64,000 nt of DNA from Amblyornis subalaris (taxonomy: Eukaryota > Chordata > Aves > Passeriformes > Ptilonorhynchidae). The notes under the pieces are model-generated. The model did not search any database. It saw only the letters and a program-made list of their open reading frames with translations, and was not told the DNA's origin. This document shows, piece after piece, positions 1 through 12,129 of this stretch. The stretch's first letter is position 1. Each line of letters opens with the position of its first letter. Both the position numbers and the translations under genes were made by a program. The DNA is taken from the NCBI GenBank assembly GCA_018881555.1, contig JACAXG010000055.1:558001-622000 (forward strand). The letters run 5' to 3'.

Positions 1-3000
1 AGCAGAACCCAGTTTTGTTCCTGGCACAGGCAAATTCTGGAAGCAGGATGCAATTCTTCCCAAGTGGATCTGAGAAGTCTCACCTCTCATCCCCCACTAG
101 AGTCAGCTTGGTTGTATTTGTGTGAAGACACCGAAGCAGTCTTGGAGAAAGAGGTAGGCTATGCCTGCTCTCAGCTAGCTGGAGTGTCTCCTGCAAGAAA
201 TTGTAAAACATGAAGATCCCTTGGCTTTATTTATTGTCAATGTTTATGTTATCTCAATTGTTTTAGCTGTTTGCAACAGCTGTGAAACCCCACCACAGAG
301 ATATTCCTGGAATAATTATCTCCTGCTGCAGTCTAATCAGAGTAGAGAATGTGACTGGGTCAAGGCTCTGGAGTTTGTTAAGATGAGATCCATGCAATGA
401 TAAATAATGTATGTGTCTAATGTGTTGCAAGAAGATGTAAAAGAAAATTAATTCCAGAGGCAGTTTTTATTATTCTAGAGTCTGTAACCTGTCATTTTCA
501 CTGTGACTCAAATGCCAAATTACAGCTAAAATCCTGTTCTGCAAATGAAATCCTTTAGTCATGCTAATTTTAATTTTAAATTTAATTGTTTGCATTTTAC
601 AACTCTTACTATTAGCCTGCAAGCCAGTTATACCTCCTAAATTTTAAGACACACAAAAAGCTCTTTTCCTTTTCTAGTACTGCAGATGTAAACCATGATG
701 CCATAGCCTCACCTCAAGTGCTTTTCAGGAAGGCTGTGAGGAATGAATTGAGGAGGAAACTGGGGCTATTGAAAAGTCCTGTAGGAAGCAGAAGAATTGA
801 GGCAGAAAGGATCTAGAGACATTTGGAAGATATATTATGTAGGCTACAAAGCCATAGAAAACTGACTTTCATCAGTTCGACTAGAACAGTTTGTTTCTGC
901 AGGAAGATATATCCATGTAAATAGGCAATAAGGTTAAACTACTGCTCAGGTTCAACAGGCCATCAGTAGGGTCTGGTGCCCCTTTGAACTGGGAGCATGT
1001 TCAGCTGCTGTGTCTCAGACCTGGGGACAGTAACTTCCTCCCGTCTTTAACANTGTCTAGAACAAATTCTCTCTTTACCTCAAGTTTTCAATCTGGTCCT
1101 GAGCTCCTACTGTTAAAGCTTCAAAATTACTTCAAGGTACTTCACCAGCCAAAAACACTAAAAGATTTACTTTCCCTTTAAAGAAATTACTTTGGAGTGA
1201 AATACAACTTTTTTTTTTTTCACAGCATGAATCAATTTTAAACAGTATTTTATTACAGGAAATGAAACATACCAGGTGGAGCTGCAACACGCTTTTTAAA
1301 TTGGCAAAATTAATCAAACTCCAAATTTGACAGGTCAGTAGAGTTAATATAACTAGAGTTTCAGAAAGTGCCCACTGGTGAATACTGTTCAAGACTGTTA
1401 CTTTCCAAATGGGAAAGAGAACTCAGGCTACTTAGATATCATCTCCTGCATGCTGTATCCCCTTGCTCCCAAAGAGGACACATGAGTGCATTCCATAACA
1501 AGCGACTGGTCATGTACAAACAGCATAGGTTAATCTTTTGCTCTAAAAATTCGCTAGCTCCAGGCAGACCTCTGTCTGGAGCAACTGAGAGTGGGTTTAG
1601 GTGACCTTGATGTATATAACACCAGGCACAGAGCTAATCATCTGAGAATATGTATCCAAATCTAAACTACCGCAGCTAAATACTAGAGCACTATGTTCAG
1701 CTGAAATTTGTCGAACATACTTGCACACCGGCTTGGCTAATATCTAATTTTAACTGCAGAAGTTCTGCTAATTAGTTCACTATTCAGCAACTCAGCCTTC
1801 GGAAACCCTTTTCCCATTGAATTAGCTATAAGATGCAGAGACCAGCTTAGGAGAAGGCAAGTTATCTGAGAGGGAAAAATAACTGGTACCACAGCACACA
1901 GCACAGCTATTGATCTGGCAGCTGATAGTTTTAAATCTCTAACAGGACATTTCTAATAACCTAAAAAAGCAACAGCTGAAAATACTTATCAGAGAAAGGA
2001 AAACAGAGGAAGAGAAGACAAGAACAGTATTCACCGCATCATTCAGAACATGAAATAAATTAAAAGTTAAGAGTGAACAAACAGTTAAATGAGAGAGATG
2101 ACAGGAACATTTGAGGTGGATGTAAGTTGCTTGTTTTGTTTTTCCTGTACAGTATTTTTTGAGATAATCCTCAGCTCTTAACTGACCTGGTTGTCCTGGG
2201 ATTCAGTTTCTAAACTGATAATATGAGCAGAAAAAAAGTATTTATTTAAAAAATCACTCCCTCAGTGAGGGACATTCCTATCACAGAACCAGCAAAGGAG
2301 ATTGTACCATTTGCTCATGCAGGCCAATCTGAAAACATATATGCATTTTCACACCGTGTATGTAAAAGATCATGCAAGATGTTGAGTTCCTGGACCCAAA
2401 AAATTACTCAAAACTGGGCAGGATGCAAATGTCCAAATCAAACATTCTGATTGAAGGAAATCTTTCACGTTGACCACCATTATAGGAGCACTAAAGTCAA
2501 CATGTACACAGACATCCTACTTTGAATATTCCCAGGCACCTGCATTTCTGCTTTCATGCATGTTCAGGGTCACGTCAGTGCCACAACCTGTGTGCCAACC
2601 TCCCATTCAGCTGAAAGCAGGACTAGAAACTCAATGGAGCATTACACAGGTTCCCCGAGAGACTCTGCAAAGATTTTATTTCTCTAAAATTGATGCTCCA
2701 GCTGCATCCCTTCAAGATAGACCAGGAGGAGGCATTTGCCTCTAGACTCCTGTTTTGAAGTGGGGTACCAAGGTCTGCAGTCAGGGGTGGGAGTGTTCCC
2801 CACTCTTTCAGATGATGCTGTTCAGCAAATAATTTGGCTATAGTGGGGGCAAGGGAACACAACTCAGTACCACAGCAATTACTACAATCCCATGGGATAA
2901 CAGAAATTACAGAACTGATATGGTTACCTGGTTACCAAGCAGGTTTTTCCTAGCTCCAAGTGGATTTAGAGGATCTCACACTTGCAGCCACAGGCCTCCC

Positions 3001-4734
3001 TTATCCTTGGTAAATGCTAGGAATAAATGACTGAATAAATGTCACCAGGGGCTGAGGTGCTCAGGGGTCAGGTATTTCATCAAGGATGACCATGCATCTG
3101 GAAATCCACACACATCCTGGGTTCATGTGTAATGTTACTAGCAAAATGTGTTTTTTGGAAAGCATCTAGCTCACGAATCCTCTGCTACAAGTCACAATGT
3201 ACAAGGGGCTTGACTTACTGTGCAGGGACTTTGCATTCACTGTATAGTAGCCTCAAGGGCTTGCTATTAAAAGGTTTGTGTATTTGCTTCGATGGGTATC
3301 TTCATTTCAACAGTGTGAATAGTCCCCTGTGCCTCCAACTTTGCACAGAGAAAAGGTTCATAAAGCTAGAGCTATTTTTGATGTTTTGGGTAAAATAATA
3401 TGGAGGATTGAGATGTTAGTTTCTGTAATCACAAAATAATAATAATTTATTATAGTCTAAGTATCAAAACTTACATGAGGGTGATATGCAGGCCTACATT
3501 TCTCTTACAGATTGGAATTACCCCTATTTGTACTGCCTGCATTTCCAGAATTGAACCTAAGCTCTTAAAAAACAAATGTAGACTACAGTCAGAAGAAAAA
3601 AAAAAACAAAAAAAAATCCCTAGAAAACCTTTGTACTGCTGCACTCCATGTAATGTAATTCCACATAAATTAATTATTTAAAAAATAAATTGCAACAAAA
3701 CCTCCTGCTATCCTCATTGTAGCTTGCATATGCAGTAAAGTGTATACGAGTCATAAACCAGTTCTTGATTCAATGGTCTAATGTTTTCGAATTTAGAAGG
3801 AGACATTTTCTGTGAGTGATGTTGCAGTACATCGCTACACTAAAATATGAACCACTTTTATGAGGCTACACTACAGATCATTTGGACCTTTTTGTAAAAC
3901 CTCTCCTGGCAAATGCTTCCTATCATATTGATTTTTGAAGAATACTTCAGATTCTCATGCTCTCATCATGACTTATTAGCATACAGTAATTCAAAAAATA
4001 CATCTATTTTTGGACACTTTTCCTATCAATATTAATTAACTCTTGACTATGCTAGAATGATGGAGACAGATGACAGTTTTATTCTGCCTTTTGCTGGGTA
4101 TCTTGCTCACAAACTTTGAACTACATATGCATATTTCCATGAAGAGAGAAAAAAAAAATCTAAAGTTTAAATTCTCCTGGGTTTTAGGCTCTAAACATCA
4201 GAAGAAAAATGAAGTTGCGGAACTCATATATTTAAAAGCAGAGATAGGAGAGAAAGGATGGCAGAAAAATAATTTCTGTATGTAAATACTGTCATTCTTA
4301 TGTGCATGAAAAACAGGAGTACAAATAAGCAAGGTGAAAGGAAGACTGGGAAATAGCAGATTTTACCAATTGCTTGTGAACAGGGAGCTCAATCCTCTCT
4401 GTGCCCTTACATACTCCATGTCTTGTTCTCCACAAGACACTGTAATACTCAATCCTCATTAGAAACCTGCTGTCAGCAACAGCCTGAAGGCTTTTGGCCT
4501 TCAAGTTGTTGAAATGGACAGTACAACAGAAATAATGCAACCAGTCCCCTCATGTTTGACAGCTGGGAGCATACTGCGTGCATACAACTTTTAACAGCCA
4601 ACACAGAAAAAAGTAAATTTCTTAAACAATACACTTATGTGTAGTGTACTCACCAACCACAACTGTTATACTCAAGATGAAGAAAATAATCTTCTAAGGA
4701 ATAATCTTGAACCGAAGGTTTAGACAGAAAATAT
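1..4734. other. Unique AT-rich sequence, no gene or repeat recognised
   Basis: The longest open frame here is about 90 codons, and none shows third-position bias, a splice-site frame or a family motif. A T-run lies at 1209-1220 and an A-rich tract at about 3594-3616. I recognise no interspersed repeat. It reads as ordinary intergenic or intronic vertebrate DNA. Confidence 0.6.
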
Positions 4735-4975
4735 AAAAGGAACCACTAGAGATGATCTCATCCACTACCTTGTGGTGCTCATGAATAAGTCCTTGTTTGG
4801 TATGTCTTTAAGAGCCTGTAGNTTTTTCAGCCTTTTTCTATGACCTTAAGTAGATAATTTTCAGTGATTAGAAAGTGTTTCCTAATATTTCATTTAAATT
4901 CTTACATGCCAAAAGTTAATTCACTTTCCTACTTCCTTTAGGCATGTAGAAAAATAGGTTATTCTCCTCTACTAT
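4735..4975 (-). mobile_element. Ancient CR1 LINE 3' fragment (degenerate)
   Basis: The plus strand reads like the reverse complement of an old amniote CR1 3' end. A tract near 4743-4770 resembles the terminal part (CACTAGAGATGATCTCATCC). About 100 bases later, near 4866-4930, is a region resembling the segment that encodes the last residues of the reverse-transcriptase ORF (GAAAGTGTTTCCTAATATTT). Spacing and order agree with an old CR1, but divergence is high and there are gaps. No frame is intact. Boundaries are approximate and the subfamily cannot be named by eye. Confidence 0.5.
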
Positions 4976-5394
4976 AACCTATGACGAATCACAATACCAG
5001 AGGTATGATTTTCCCTTTCTATCTCTCTTTCCTATACCAAAAAGAACTCATTCCTGTATGAGTTTCGTTTTGATAGTTTAATTACTGCTCTGGATAATAA
5101 TGAGTTTCCTTTGCAAATGCTATCATTAGTAATGGTGAGACTCTTATTTTTGTCTCACATTCCCTTTAATAATGCTTGGAAATGAAAGTTTATTTGATAT
5201 CTAAATATGGAAAGAAGTAGAGTGTTTCCAGATGGTCAAAATAATACTGTCCAATTGCCAAAATCTTACTATTACAATTTTAGTAGGGTTGCTGCTTATT
5301 GTCATGTATTTGTTGGAAGTCCCTCGACAGGTCCATCGCGGCCTTACCATATAAAAATGTTTTGGTTTACAGGTGACCTGCAACAGAGGTGACA
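4976..5394. other. Unassigned sequence before a retroelement-like tail
   Basis: A 61-codon frame from 5207 to 5392 is open, and the opposite strand is open over nearly the same stretch. Two overlapping open strands in a short segment do not argue for coding, and I recognise no protein family. The segment 5320-5345 has three CpGs (CCTCGACAGG, CATCGCGGCC), unusual for the surrounding sequence, which hints at a transposon-derived or once-coding origin. Confidence 0.3.
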
Positions 5395-5597
5395 TGTTGG
5401 AGTGCCACGCTTAGGAAAGATTTTGTTTCTCTTACGGCATGGAAGATAAAGGATCTGTCTACCAGTGTCCTCCTCACTAACAACCTAGATTTCTGATCAT
5501 TTTTTGTAACTCTTTGTAGTATTGCAGCTTGTAATATTGTAATAATTTCAACTTTTGTAATTTTATAAATTTAATAAAGGTCCTTAAAATTGAACAT
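5395..5597 (+). other. Possible retroelement tail or short LTR-like segment
   Basis: The segment begins TGTTGGAGTG and ends TTGAACA, so it has the TG...CA ends typical of LTRs. A polyadenylation-type AATAAA lies at about 5573, some 20 bases before the end, inside a TA-rich tract (TTTAATAAAGGTCC). No convincing target-site duplication flanks it and no TATA box is obvious. At about 200 bp it is short for an LTR. A 3' end of a processed pseudogene or plain AT-rich sequence are alternatives. Confidence 0.25.
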
Positions 5598-8174
5598 ATC
5601 CCACATCAAGGCATTGTTCATCTTAGTGCCCAGGTCAAGCCCTTCCAGGACACACAGAGTTTGAACTACTTCATCCTTCATTAACACATGGCATCACTCA
5701 AAAAAAACTCTGGAAAAGCCTCTTGCACACTACATACTGCAAGGTGATAATTAAAAACAGAAAAAATACCCAAACCAAACCAAAAGCTTTGCCTGTAACT
5801 GCTTACTTTGTTTTAACAAGCATGTCTTGTTAAAGTGGGGGGACCAACTACAGTGGGGACCAACGTTGACCATAGAAGACCAGATCACCTTGTTATTATT
5901 TCTTACAAATATGGTACCCTTCCTCCTGCCACCATGAACTTGTGTTAGCGCATGACTGTCTATTGCTTCTAATCTCATTAACGTCTTAAAAGCAATATGA
6001 GGGATTTCAACTCAGAGTGGGTTAGACAAATCAGCCTGTTGGTCACCATTTAAATTGCTCATATCTACTGAGCTTTCAAAATAAAGACAGAAATTTGATG
6101 GAGGAAAGAAAGACATCCATTCTCAAAGTTGCTGTGGACAATGTCAGTCATGAGTTGAAGGTTTTGGCATGATTTGTAGATCACTGTTCCTTTGGAATTT
6201 TCACTGTGAACGGAAATTTCCAAATCACTCTGAAGACAGTGGCTCTTTGAATCTACAGCATTGGACCCTAAAAAGAATATGATTTATTAATAATAAAATT
6301 AAGGGTAAGAGGATGAAAATATTTGCATTATTATACTGAATTAGTTTTGTCCAGAATAAGCTCCTGTGAGAAATGGTCTCCTGAGAAGGGAAGGGAAGCT
6401 CAATTGTTCAGTCTCACTGTCATCCCTTGTGTTGAAGGAAGACCTTCCACCACTTTCCAATAATTAGACATGCCCAGGGAGAAATCATGTGCAATTATTT
6501 ACTGCTACTGTACATGGGATCCTTATCTTCCTAAAAGAAAGTGAGAGATTAGAGTTAAAAGTGGAACAAAAACACTGTCCTGTCACCAGTGCATTAAATT
6601 ATTATAGTCAGTTCAGCATTAAAGAGATTCTGAGGTGGACATAAACTGATTGCAAAGCACTCTCCAGTCTGAGACACCTTCTTCCACAAAAGAAACTTTT
6701 GCAAGGAAGCCAGAGTTAGGGGAACAAAAAAGATGTTGCAGCAAGTATATTAATCGATGTTGGGGCTTGGACTTGTGCTCAAGTGTACAAATGGGGAAAC
6801 CCACCACTCACCCCAGACAAAGAAAGCCAATTCTATGGCCCAGAGAGAAGTCAGCTTTATCCTGCCAATACAGGACACGTATTCTAGTTAATAATTTTAG
6901 GTCTTTTTTTTTATAGTAGTCCAAATTTAAAATTGAGAAAAAAAGTACTTTATATTACTTTGTACATGTCACTCAACAGTAGAAGAAACCTTTTGATCAT
7001 GTGAAAAAGATATTTACAAATGTTTCCATTTTGCCATTTTAAATTAGATTTGTGGATGTTTGTATTTAATAGGTATCATAGAAAGGAAATCCATTAGATT
7101 ATAAAGAAAAAACTACTTTTTCCTTCAGGGTTTACACCACCATTTGCTGTATATTGACTATTTTGAGCTAGCACCATCTATCACTTNAATCAGGTAATGT
7201 AATGTAATTCACTCTTTTCATTCTATATGATGGCATTCAAAATCCCAACAAACTTTAAGGACAGAACAATATACAGCCTCCGGGGAAAACTTTGTATGCC
7301 TTTAATATATGCTTTTATATGCCAGCATCTTTCTGTGACTGAGGCTGAAGAAATGCTACCTGTCATCTCGTGCGCTGGGAGGGTAGAAGGATGATCTTTT
7401 CAAAGGCTTGGATGTGTATTAGGGTCAAATTGCCTTTAAACACTTTCTCCAGTGCCCGAAGAAAGTCTATTGTACTGATCCAACCAATTGTTTGACAGAT
7501 GTATGTACAGTGCCTTTCAAGCACAAGTTGCTGGGCTTCTGGTAAGAATTCCTACGAGGAATTTTGTGCCTCATGTGTTGCGGAAGAAATCAGGCTACAT
7601 GGTCATTATAGCATAATCTGTACATAAAATGTATGAATCTATGAGTGTAGCCCAAAAACATGTTAAGAGAAACTAAAATAAACATGTGAACTAAAGAAAG
7701 GCAAATATTCATAAAGTGACTATCTTTTAGGTTTGGGGGTTTTTTTCTGGAAAATATTTCCTTCTTTCTCCAGAAACAATTACTTATGGTTGGCTTAAAA
7801 TAAATAACTCTACTAACCTTTGTTGGTTAAACATCAGGATTTTCAGCATTTGATGGAAAGAAAGTAGAAAAATCTAAAATATATGATGGAGCAAGAGTCA
7901 AAAGGACCCTTGAAATTAAATGGCAGTGTGATTACTGACAAAAATAATCATTAAAAAAATTACAATGTCATAAAAGATAAAAGGTCCAAGAAGCACTGAT
8001 GTACATTTTCACTTCCTCTTAAAAAATACCAACAAAATTATTCAAAAACTGAGATAAATTTGAATAAAATATTCTGGAAATGTATTAAATGGCAGAATTC
8101 AGTAGACAAAGTTGGTAAGTTTGAAACCATGAAGTGTTTAAGTATCAGCCTGTGAATACATCTGAGCTGGGAAA
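5598..8174. other. Unique AT-rich sequence, no gene or repeat recognised
   Basis: Only short open frames occur (88 codons or fewer), several of them on overlapping opposite strands. No interspersed repeat, microsatellite or RNA gene is recognised. The stretch ends at the 5-bp target duplication of the LTR that follows. Confidence 0.6.
8170..8174. repeat. Left target-site duplication of the LTR (GGAAA)
   Basis: GGAAA directly abuts the TGTAGT terminus and is repeated exactly at 8667-8671. A five-base duplication can arise by chance, but its exact position against inverted TG...CA termini makes chance unlikely. Confidence 0.75.
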
Positions 8175-8265
8175 TGTAGTAATAAACGGGATGGGTTTTG
8201 GGGTCCCGCAGTTTTCCCGAAAGCGCGGCGCGTGTCTGGTGGTGCCGTGACGCGTTCGGTGGTGC

Positions 8266-8292
8266 GCACACACACACACACACACACACGCG
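8266..8292. repeat. (CA)n microsatellite inside the LTR
   Basis: About twelve CA units bounded by GCGCA and CGCGCAC. It lies on the downstream (U5-like) side of the polyadenylation signal when the LTR is read on the minus strand, so the LTR strand carries (TG)n. Length is likely polymorphic. Confidence 0.95.
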
Positions 8293-8349
8293 CACTTAGT
8301 CAGAGGCAAAGAGTCAGAGGGGTTCTCCTTATGTGTCCCACGAAACAGG

Positions 8350-8355
8350 TTTATT
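8350..8355 (-). terminator. LTR polyadenylation signal AATAAA
   Basis: TTTATT on the plus strand, AATAAA on the LTR strand, within GGAATAAACC, a context common in LTR R regions. It gives the transcript end and supports the minus orientation. Confidence 0.6.
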
Positions 8356-8577
8356 CCATGAATCGTCAGGGAAGGAGAACTTGGAACAACGGAGAGTGCA
8401 GGGTTTTATCCCAGGGGCAGTGGGGGCAGAGAGACAACAGGGACCAATGGTTTGAGGGTCAGGAGGCAGAGGGAAGGCAGGGTAATACAACTTCAACCGA
8501 TAGGGGCAAACGAGGGGAGGAGTAGGGGACAGGGATAAATGGGATGCCCGAGTAAGGGAGAACACTCTAGAACTGAA

Positions 8578-8587
8578 CCTTATAAGG
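8578..8587 (-). promoter_or_regulatory. LTR promoter TATA-like box that is also a perfect CArG box
   Basis: The palindrome CCTTATAAGG fits the CArG consensus CC(A/T)6GG bound by serum response factor, and its core TATAA can act as a TATA element on either strand. In the minus-oriented LTR it lies about 80 bases from the left terminus and about 225 bases before AATAAA. Whether it works as promoter, enhancer or both is inference. Confidence 0.5.
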
Positions 8588-8666
8588 GAACAAGGCTGCT
8601 CGGTCACTCCCGTGGCTGGCCCAAACACCCGCAGCAGCCCCTGCTGCAGGCTCAGCCACCACTACA

Positions 8667-8671
8667 GGAAA
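8667..8671. repeat. Right target-site duplication of the LTR (GGAAA)
   Basis: Exact copy of the left GGAAA, directly after the ACTACA terminus. Confidence 0.75.
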
Positions 8672-10164
8672 AGACAGAATTAATGACAGAGCAGAGAGGA
8701 ATCACTACATCTTAAAATGATAAATTTTTGTGTCATAAGAGAAATGTTGTATAATCTATTCTAAATATGAATGCAAAAATACTTCCTATTAGGTATTGTG
8801 TAAAATTATAATACAGAGTTACTGCGAACTAATTCAGAACTGGTCATATGGCCAACCTTGCCTAACTGTGCAAATCCTGCTGGAGTGATACAGGAGAACA
8901 GTTAACGAATACCAAATCTTTACATTAACCGAATTAACTGAAAATATGTTGCACTGTAAAAACAAATGGAAAAATGGGAAAGGAAAAAAAAAAGTGCATT
9001 GGCCTTAAGAATCAAAACAACCTTCTGTGGAGTGCACTTTTTTTCTGAAACATAGCTATAAAACTTATTGCATCTGGTAGAATGGCTGCAAACAGAAATT
9101 CCCTGTAATATATGAAGGGACTTGACTCAGGACTGTGCTTTAGAAACAAATGCTTCTGAAAAGGCTGGGAAAAACCCAGAATGCAGATCCTCAAAAGGGG
9201 TGCAAAGGTCCAGTCAAGGACATTTGTCTAATGCCAAAGCTTGACTTGACTTTGCTTGAGGTCACTTAAGACCTTGATAGTTCTGCTACCACAGTGTGCT
9301 TTAAAGTGACTCTAAATTTCCTTCTAAGAAAATTGCTACACAAATGAGCCTATAGCTGAAAGGCAATCACTTAAAAAACATCAGGCAAGGCAAAAGGAAG
9401 GAGATTAGAAATAGTTGACCACGGTCTTTAAAAAAATTGATAATAAAAGAAATCATATTTGCCATTTATCGTGACATTTTCTAGAAATCATCAACCACAT
9501 TAGATACCATTAAAAAATGCAAGAAATAAACTTCACAGGATACACATGATAGCAAATAATTTTTGCAAATATACATTTGCACACGTAAGAATAACCAAGT
9601 TATATTAACAAGTATGTAAGGCAATGAATGGTCTGTATGCTTTTCTTCTACTGCTGTGTGCTCTTGTCTTTAAACTAGCCTTTTATGCTTTTTCTGGGGT
9701 TTTCCCAGGTGTGACTTCTCTCTTTATTTGAATTAATGGATCCTGTGATGGTGTGAAAAAAAATGACTTTTTGCTAATTCTGCAGTGGAACACAGAGAAG
9801 AAGCATAAGCAACTGTAGTTCCAAAAAAGAAGGGGTTGATGTCAAAGTCAGATAAATAAAAACAAAACAAAACACCAACAAGTAAACACAAAAAATCCTC
9901 AAACCAACTAGTTAGAGATAATGAATTATAATCATTCAGCCTGGAATGGCCTAAGTCAGACATGCAAAGACTTATCGAATTGAATTCTGTAGGAACCTAC
10001 CACATCTAATAGAACCTACAAAAATAGAAAAATGTTTTATTGAAACAAATGATTGACAGAGTAGTTATCAAAAGTTCACTGTGCAAATGAAAGGATTTAT
10101 TGCATGGGGTTCTGCAAAAGTCTGCTGTGGATAGAAACTAATTGATATTTTTGAGTCTTGAGTG
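8672..10164. other. Unique AT-rich sequence, no gene or repeat recognised
   Basis: Open frames are 76 codons or fewer and lack family motifs. A-rich runs occur near 8981-8992 and 9840-9895. No repeat is recognised between the LTR and the CR1 that begins near 10165. Confidence 0.6.
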
Positions 10165-11005
10165 ATGAAATTAAGCATTCTCACATTTGCTAATGACAGC
10201 ATCCGTGGATGAAACAGCAAGTACATTCACCTGGAATTCAAACAATCCTGATAATTCTGGAGATTACCTGAAGAATCATAAGGCTGTCCATGAAATAGGA
10301 ACCAGAGCATGATACTGATTAAAGGGCAGGAGTAATCAGCTACAAAACTATAGGAAGGGGACAGCTGATTAGGGAGTAGTTTTGCAGGGGTATATCATTT
10401 AGAGAGGTTTGCAAACTGAACCTGAATCAATCAAACATTTTTGATGAAAAAAAAAAAGACAAAGACCATCAAACATGTACATGTAGTAGTAACACAGTTT
10501 CCAAAGAACTTGAATCAACACCCAAGAAGAATCAGCTAATGGCCATTCTTGGGCTCAAGTACGGTAGGAATCAGCTGGACAGAGTTTGGAGAAGAGTAAT
10601 GAGACAAATCTGTAGTCATGAACACAAGTTCACCCTGGGGAAAAAGTGGGACTGGCTGGCCAGAGGAAGAGGCAGCTGAGTGTCACCTCCATAATTACTC
10701 AAAATTACAGAAGGTTGCTTCAAAGAGAAAGGAAACAATCTATTATTCATGTTGTTGGTGAAAAAGGCAAGCAGTAATCAGCTTAAATTCAAGTAAGAAA
10801 CATTAAAATTAAAGACGATAAAGTGTTTTTATAGAAGTGATGGTGAAATACTGGACTTGAGGTGGTAGGATAACCTGTGTAACCGGAGAGATTTAAGAGC
10901 AGGTTGGACAACCATGTTGCAGTGGTCTTGGTTTGGGACAGGAAGATGAAATAAATGACCTCTCAGGGCCCTTTTAGCCTTGTGATTCTATATTTAATGT
11001 ATCAG
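10165..11005 (+). mobile_element. Degenerate CR1 LINE, 3' half
   Basis: Patches match the order of an old CR1. A segment resembling the reverse-transcriptase C-terminal region lies at about 10165-10430 (GATGAAATTAAGCATTCTCA; GGGGACAGCTGATTAGGGAG; GCAAACTGAACCTGAATCAA). The 3' part lies at about 10850-11000 (TTTAAGAGCAGGTTGGACAA; ATGACCTCTCAGGGCCCTTT; GTGATTCTATATTT). The end has the GATTCTAT-type terminus typical of CR1. The frame is broken by many stops and indels, so this is a dead, old copy. The middle, about 10440-10840, is poorly recognisable. Confidence 0.75.
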
Positions 11006-12129
11006 AAATAAAGTGATACTGCAATAAAGTGAGACTTGTCTAAGGGAATGCTCAGGGAAATCTTGAAAAGGATTATGGGAAATGAGAACAAATGAAAAAA
11101 CAGAATGGTTTTTATCCATGTGAATATCAAGACAGAAGAAAAGACAAATAGGATGTAATGTAAGAAAAAGAAAGAGTTTTTAAAAATAATATTGAACTAG
11201 GACACATATGTCAAATAAATGCTGGAAAAGTAATTGAAAATCCAAGTAAGTGCAGGATGGCAAATTTATCATCTGAGGTAAAAGTAAAAAGATTTATTTA
11301 GAGATTTAGGAGGACAGGGCAATTTCCACTGCACAATAAATAAATAAATAAATAAATAAATAAAAACCAGGACAAAATTCATTATAAAGTATAAAATATT
11401 TTTGAGAAAATGTGAATGCCAAAAGTGCATAATTACAAATGATGAAAATAGAAAATATATGGAAAAAGAGATATCAATAGCTACAAAACCACTTTTGTCA
11501 AACCTTAATATAATGCAAGACTTGAGAACAAATTTTTGGAATAAAAAACAATATTGAAAACATGCAGATAAATCAGAAATGGGATAATCTCCATTTTCCA
11601 AACAACAGATTGTCCAAGGCTTGCCTGATTTCTCACTACGAAACTATTTTTAGATAAAAATTTAAATATAGTAGGTTTTTTCTATCTGGTCTTCAAATAT
11701 GGTGCTTTATGGAAAACAGTTGGTAAAGCCTAACTGCGTGGGAATTAGTAAATGAATTCTGATGGGAAAAGGAAATGACTTACGGAAAATGACACCTGGC
11801 CATGCTGGAGGGGAAAATACCAATCTGGATAGAGTTTACTATTCTCTCCCATTGATCTTTTAAAATGTTTTTGACAGCCTAAGCACTAAGGGTAGTGGTA
11901 TGCTGTAAATAGGGCATGGTCAGCACAGAGAGGGACTGGGATAACATCAGGAAAGAGCAAGACAGCCATGGTTTGTGAACAGCAGAAAAAGGATGGAATA
12001 CAACATACAGCACAATGTACTTAGGGACAATAAATATAAATTTGGGATATAAAATAGTAGAGAATGAGACAAAAAGCACCATCCTTTTAGGTGACAAAAT
12101 CTGATTCTCCCACCCCTCTTCCTCAGGAT
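11006..12129. other. AT-rich sequence with one microsatellite
   Basis: Apart from the (ATAA)n tract at 11336-11364, no repeat or gene is recognised. The 110-codon minus frame at 11269-11601 owes its hydrophobic stretch to the microsatellite and to T-rich sequence and is not credible as a gene. Confidence 0.6.
11336..11364. repeat. (ATAA)n microsatellite
   Basis: Seven near-perfect tetranucleotide units, a normal avian microsatellite of low information content. Confidence 0.95.

Larger units (their letters stand above)
8175..8666 (-). mobile_element. Solo LTR of an endogenous retrovirus
   Basis: A 492-bp element has inverted termini TGTAGT...ACTACA and is flanked by a perfect 5-bp direct repeat, GGAAA, at 8170-8174 and 8667-8671. 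This is the target duplication of a retroviral insertion. Reading the minus strand, a TATA-like TTATAAGG lies about 80 bases from the left end, inside 8578-8587. A polyadenylation signal AATAAA lies at 8355-8350, and a CpG-rich end contains a TG repeat. The order TATA then AATAAA gives the minus orientation. No primer-binding site, polypurine tract or gag-pol-env sequence adjoins it, so it is a solo LTR left by recombination between two LTRs. The 5-bp duplication is compatible with several retroviral classes, so the family is not assigned. GC and CpG content are far above the neighbours, suggesting recent insertion. Confidence 0.8.

Noticed and set aside
5201..5395. Pair of 61- and 64-codon frames on opposite strands
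   Set aside because: Mutual antisense overlap with no recognisable peptide in either; not called a gene.
11269..11601. 110-codon minus-strand frame with membrane-like stretches
   Set aside because: The hydrophobic residues come from the (ATAA)n microsatellite and T-rich DNA.
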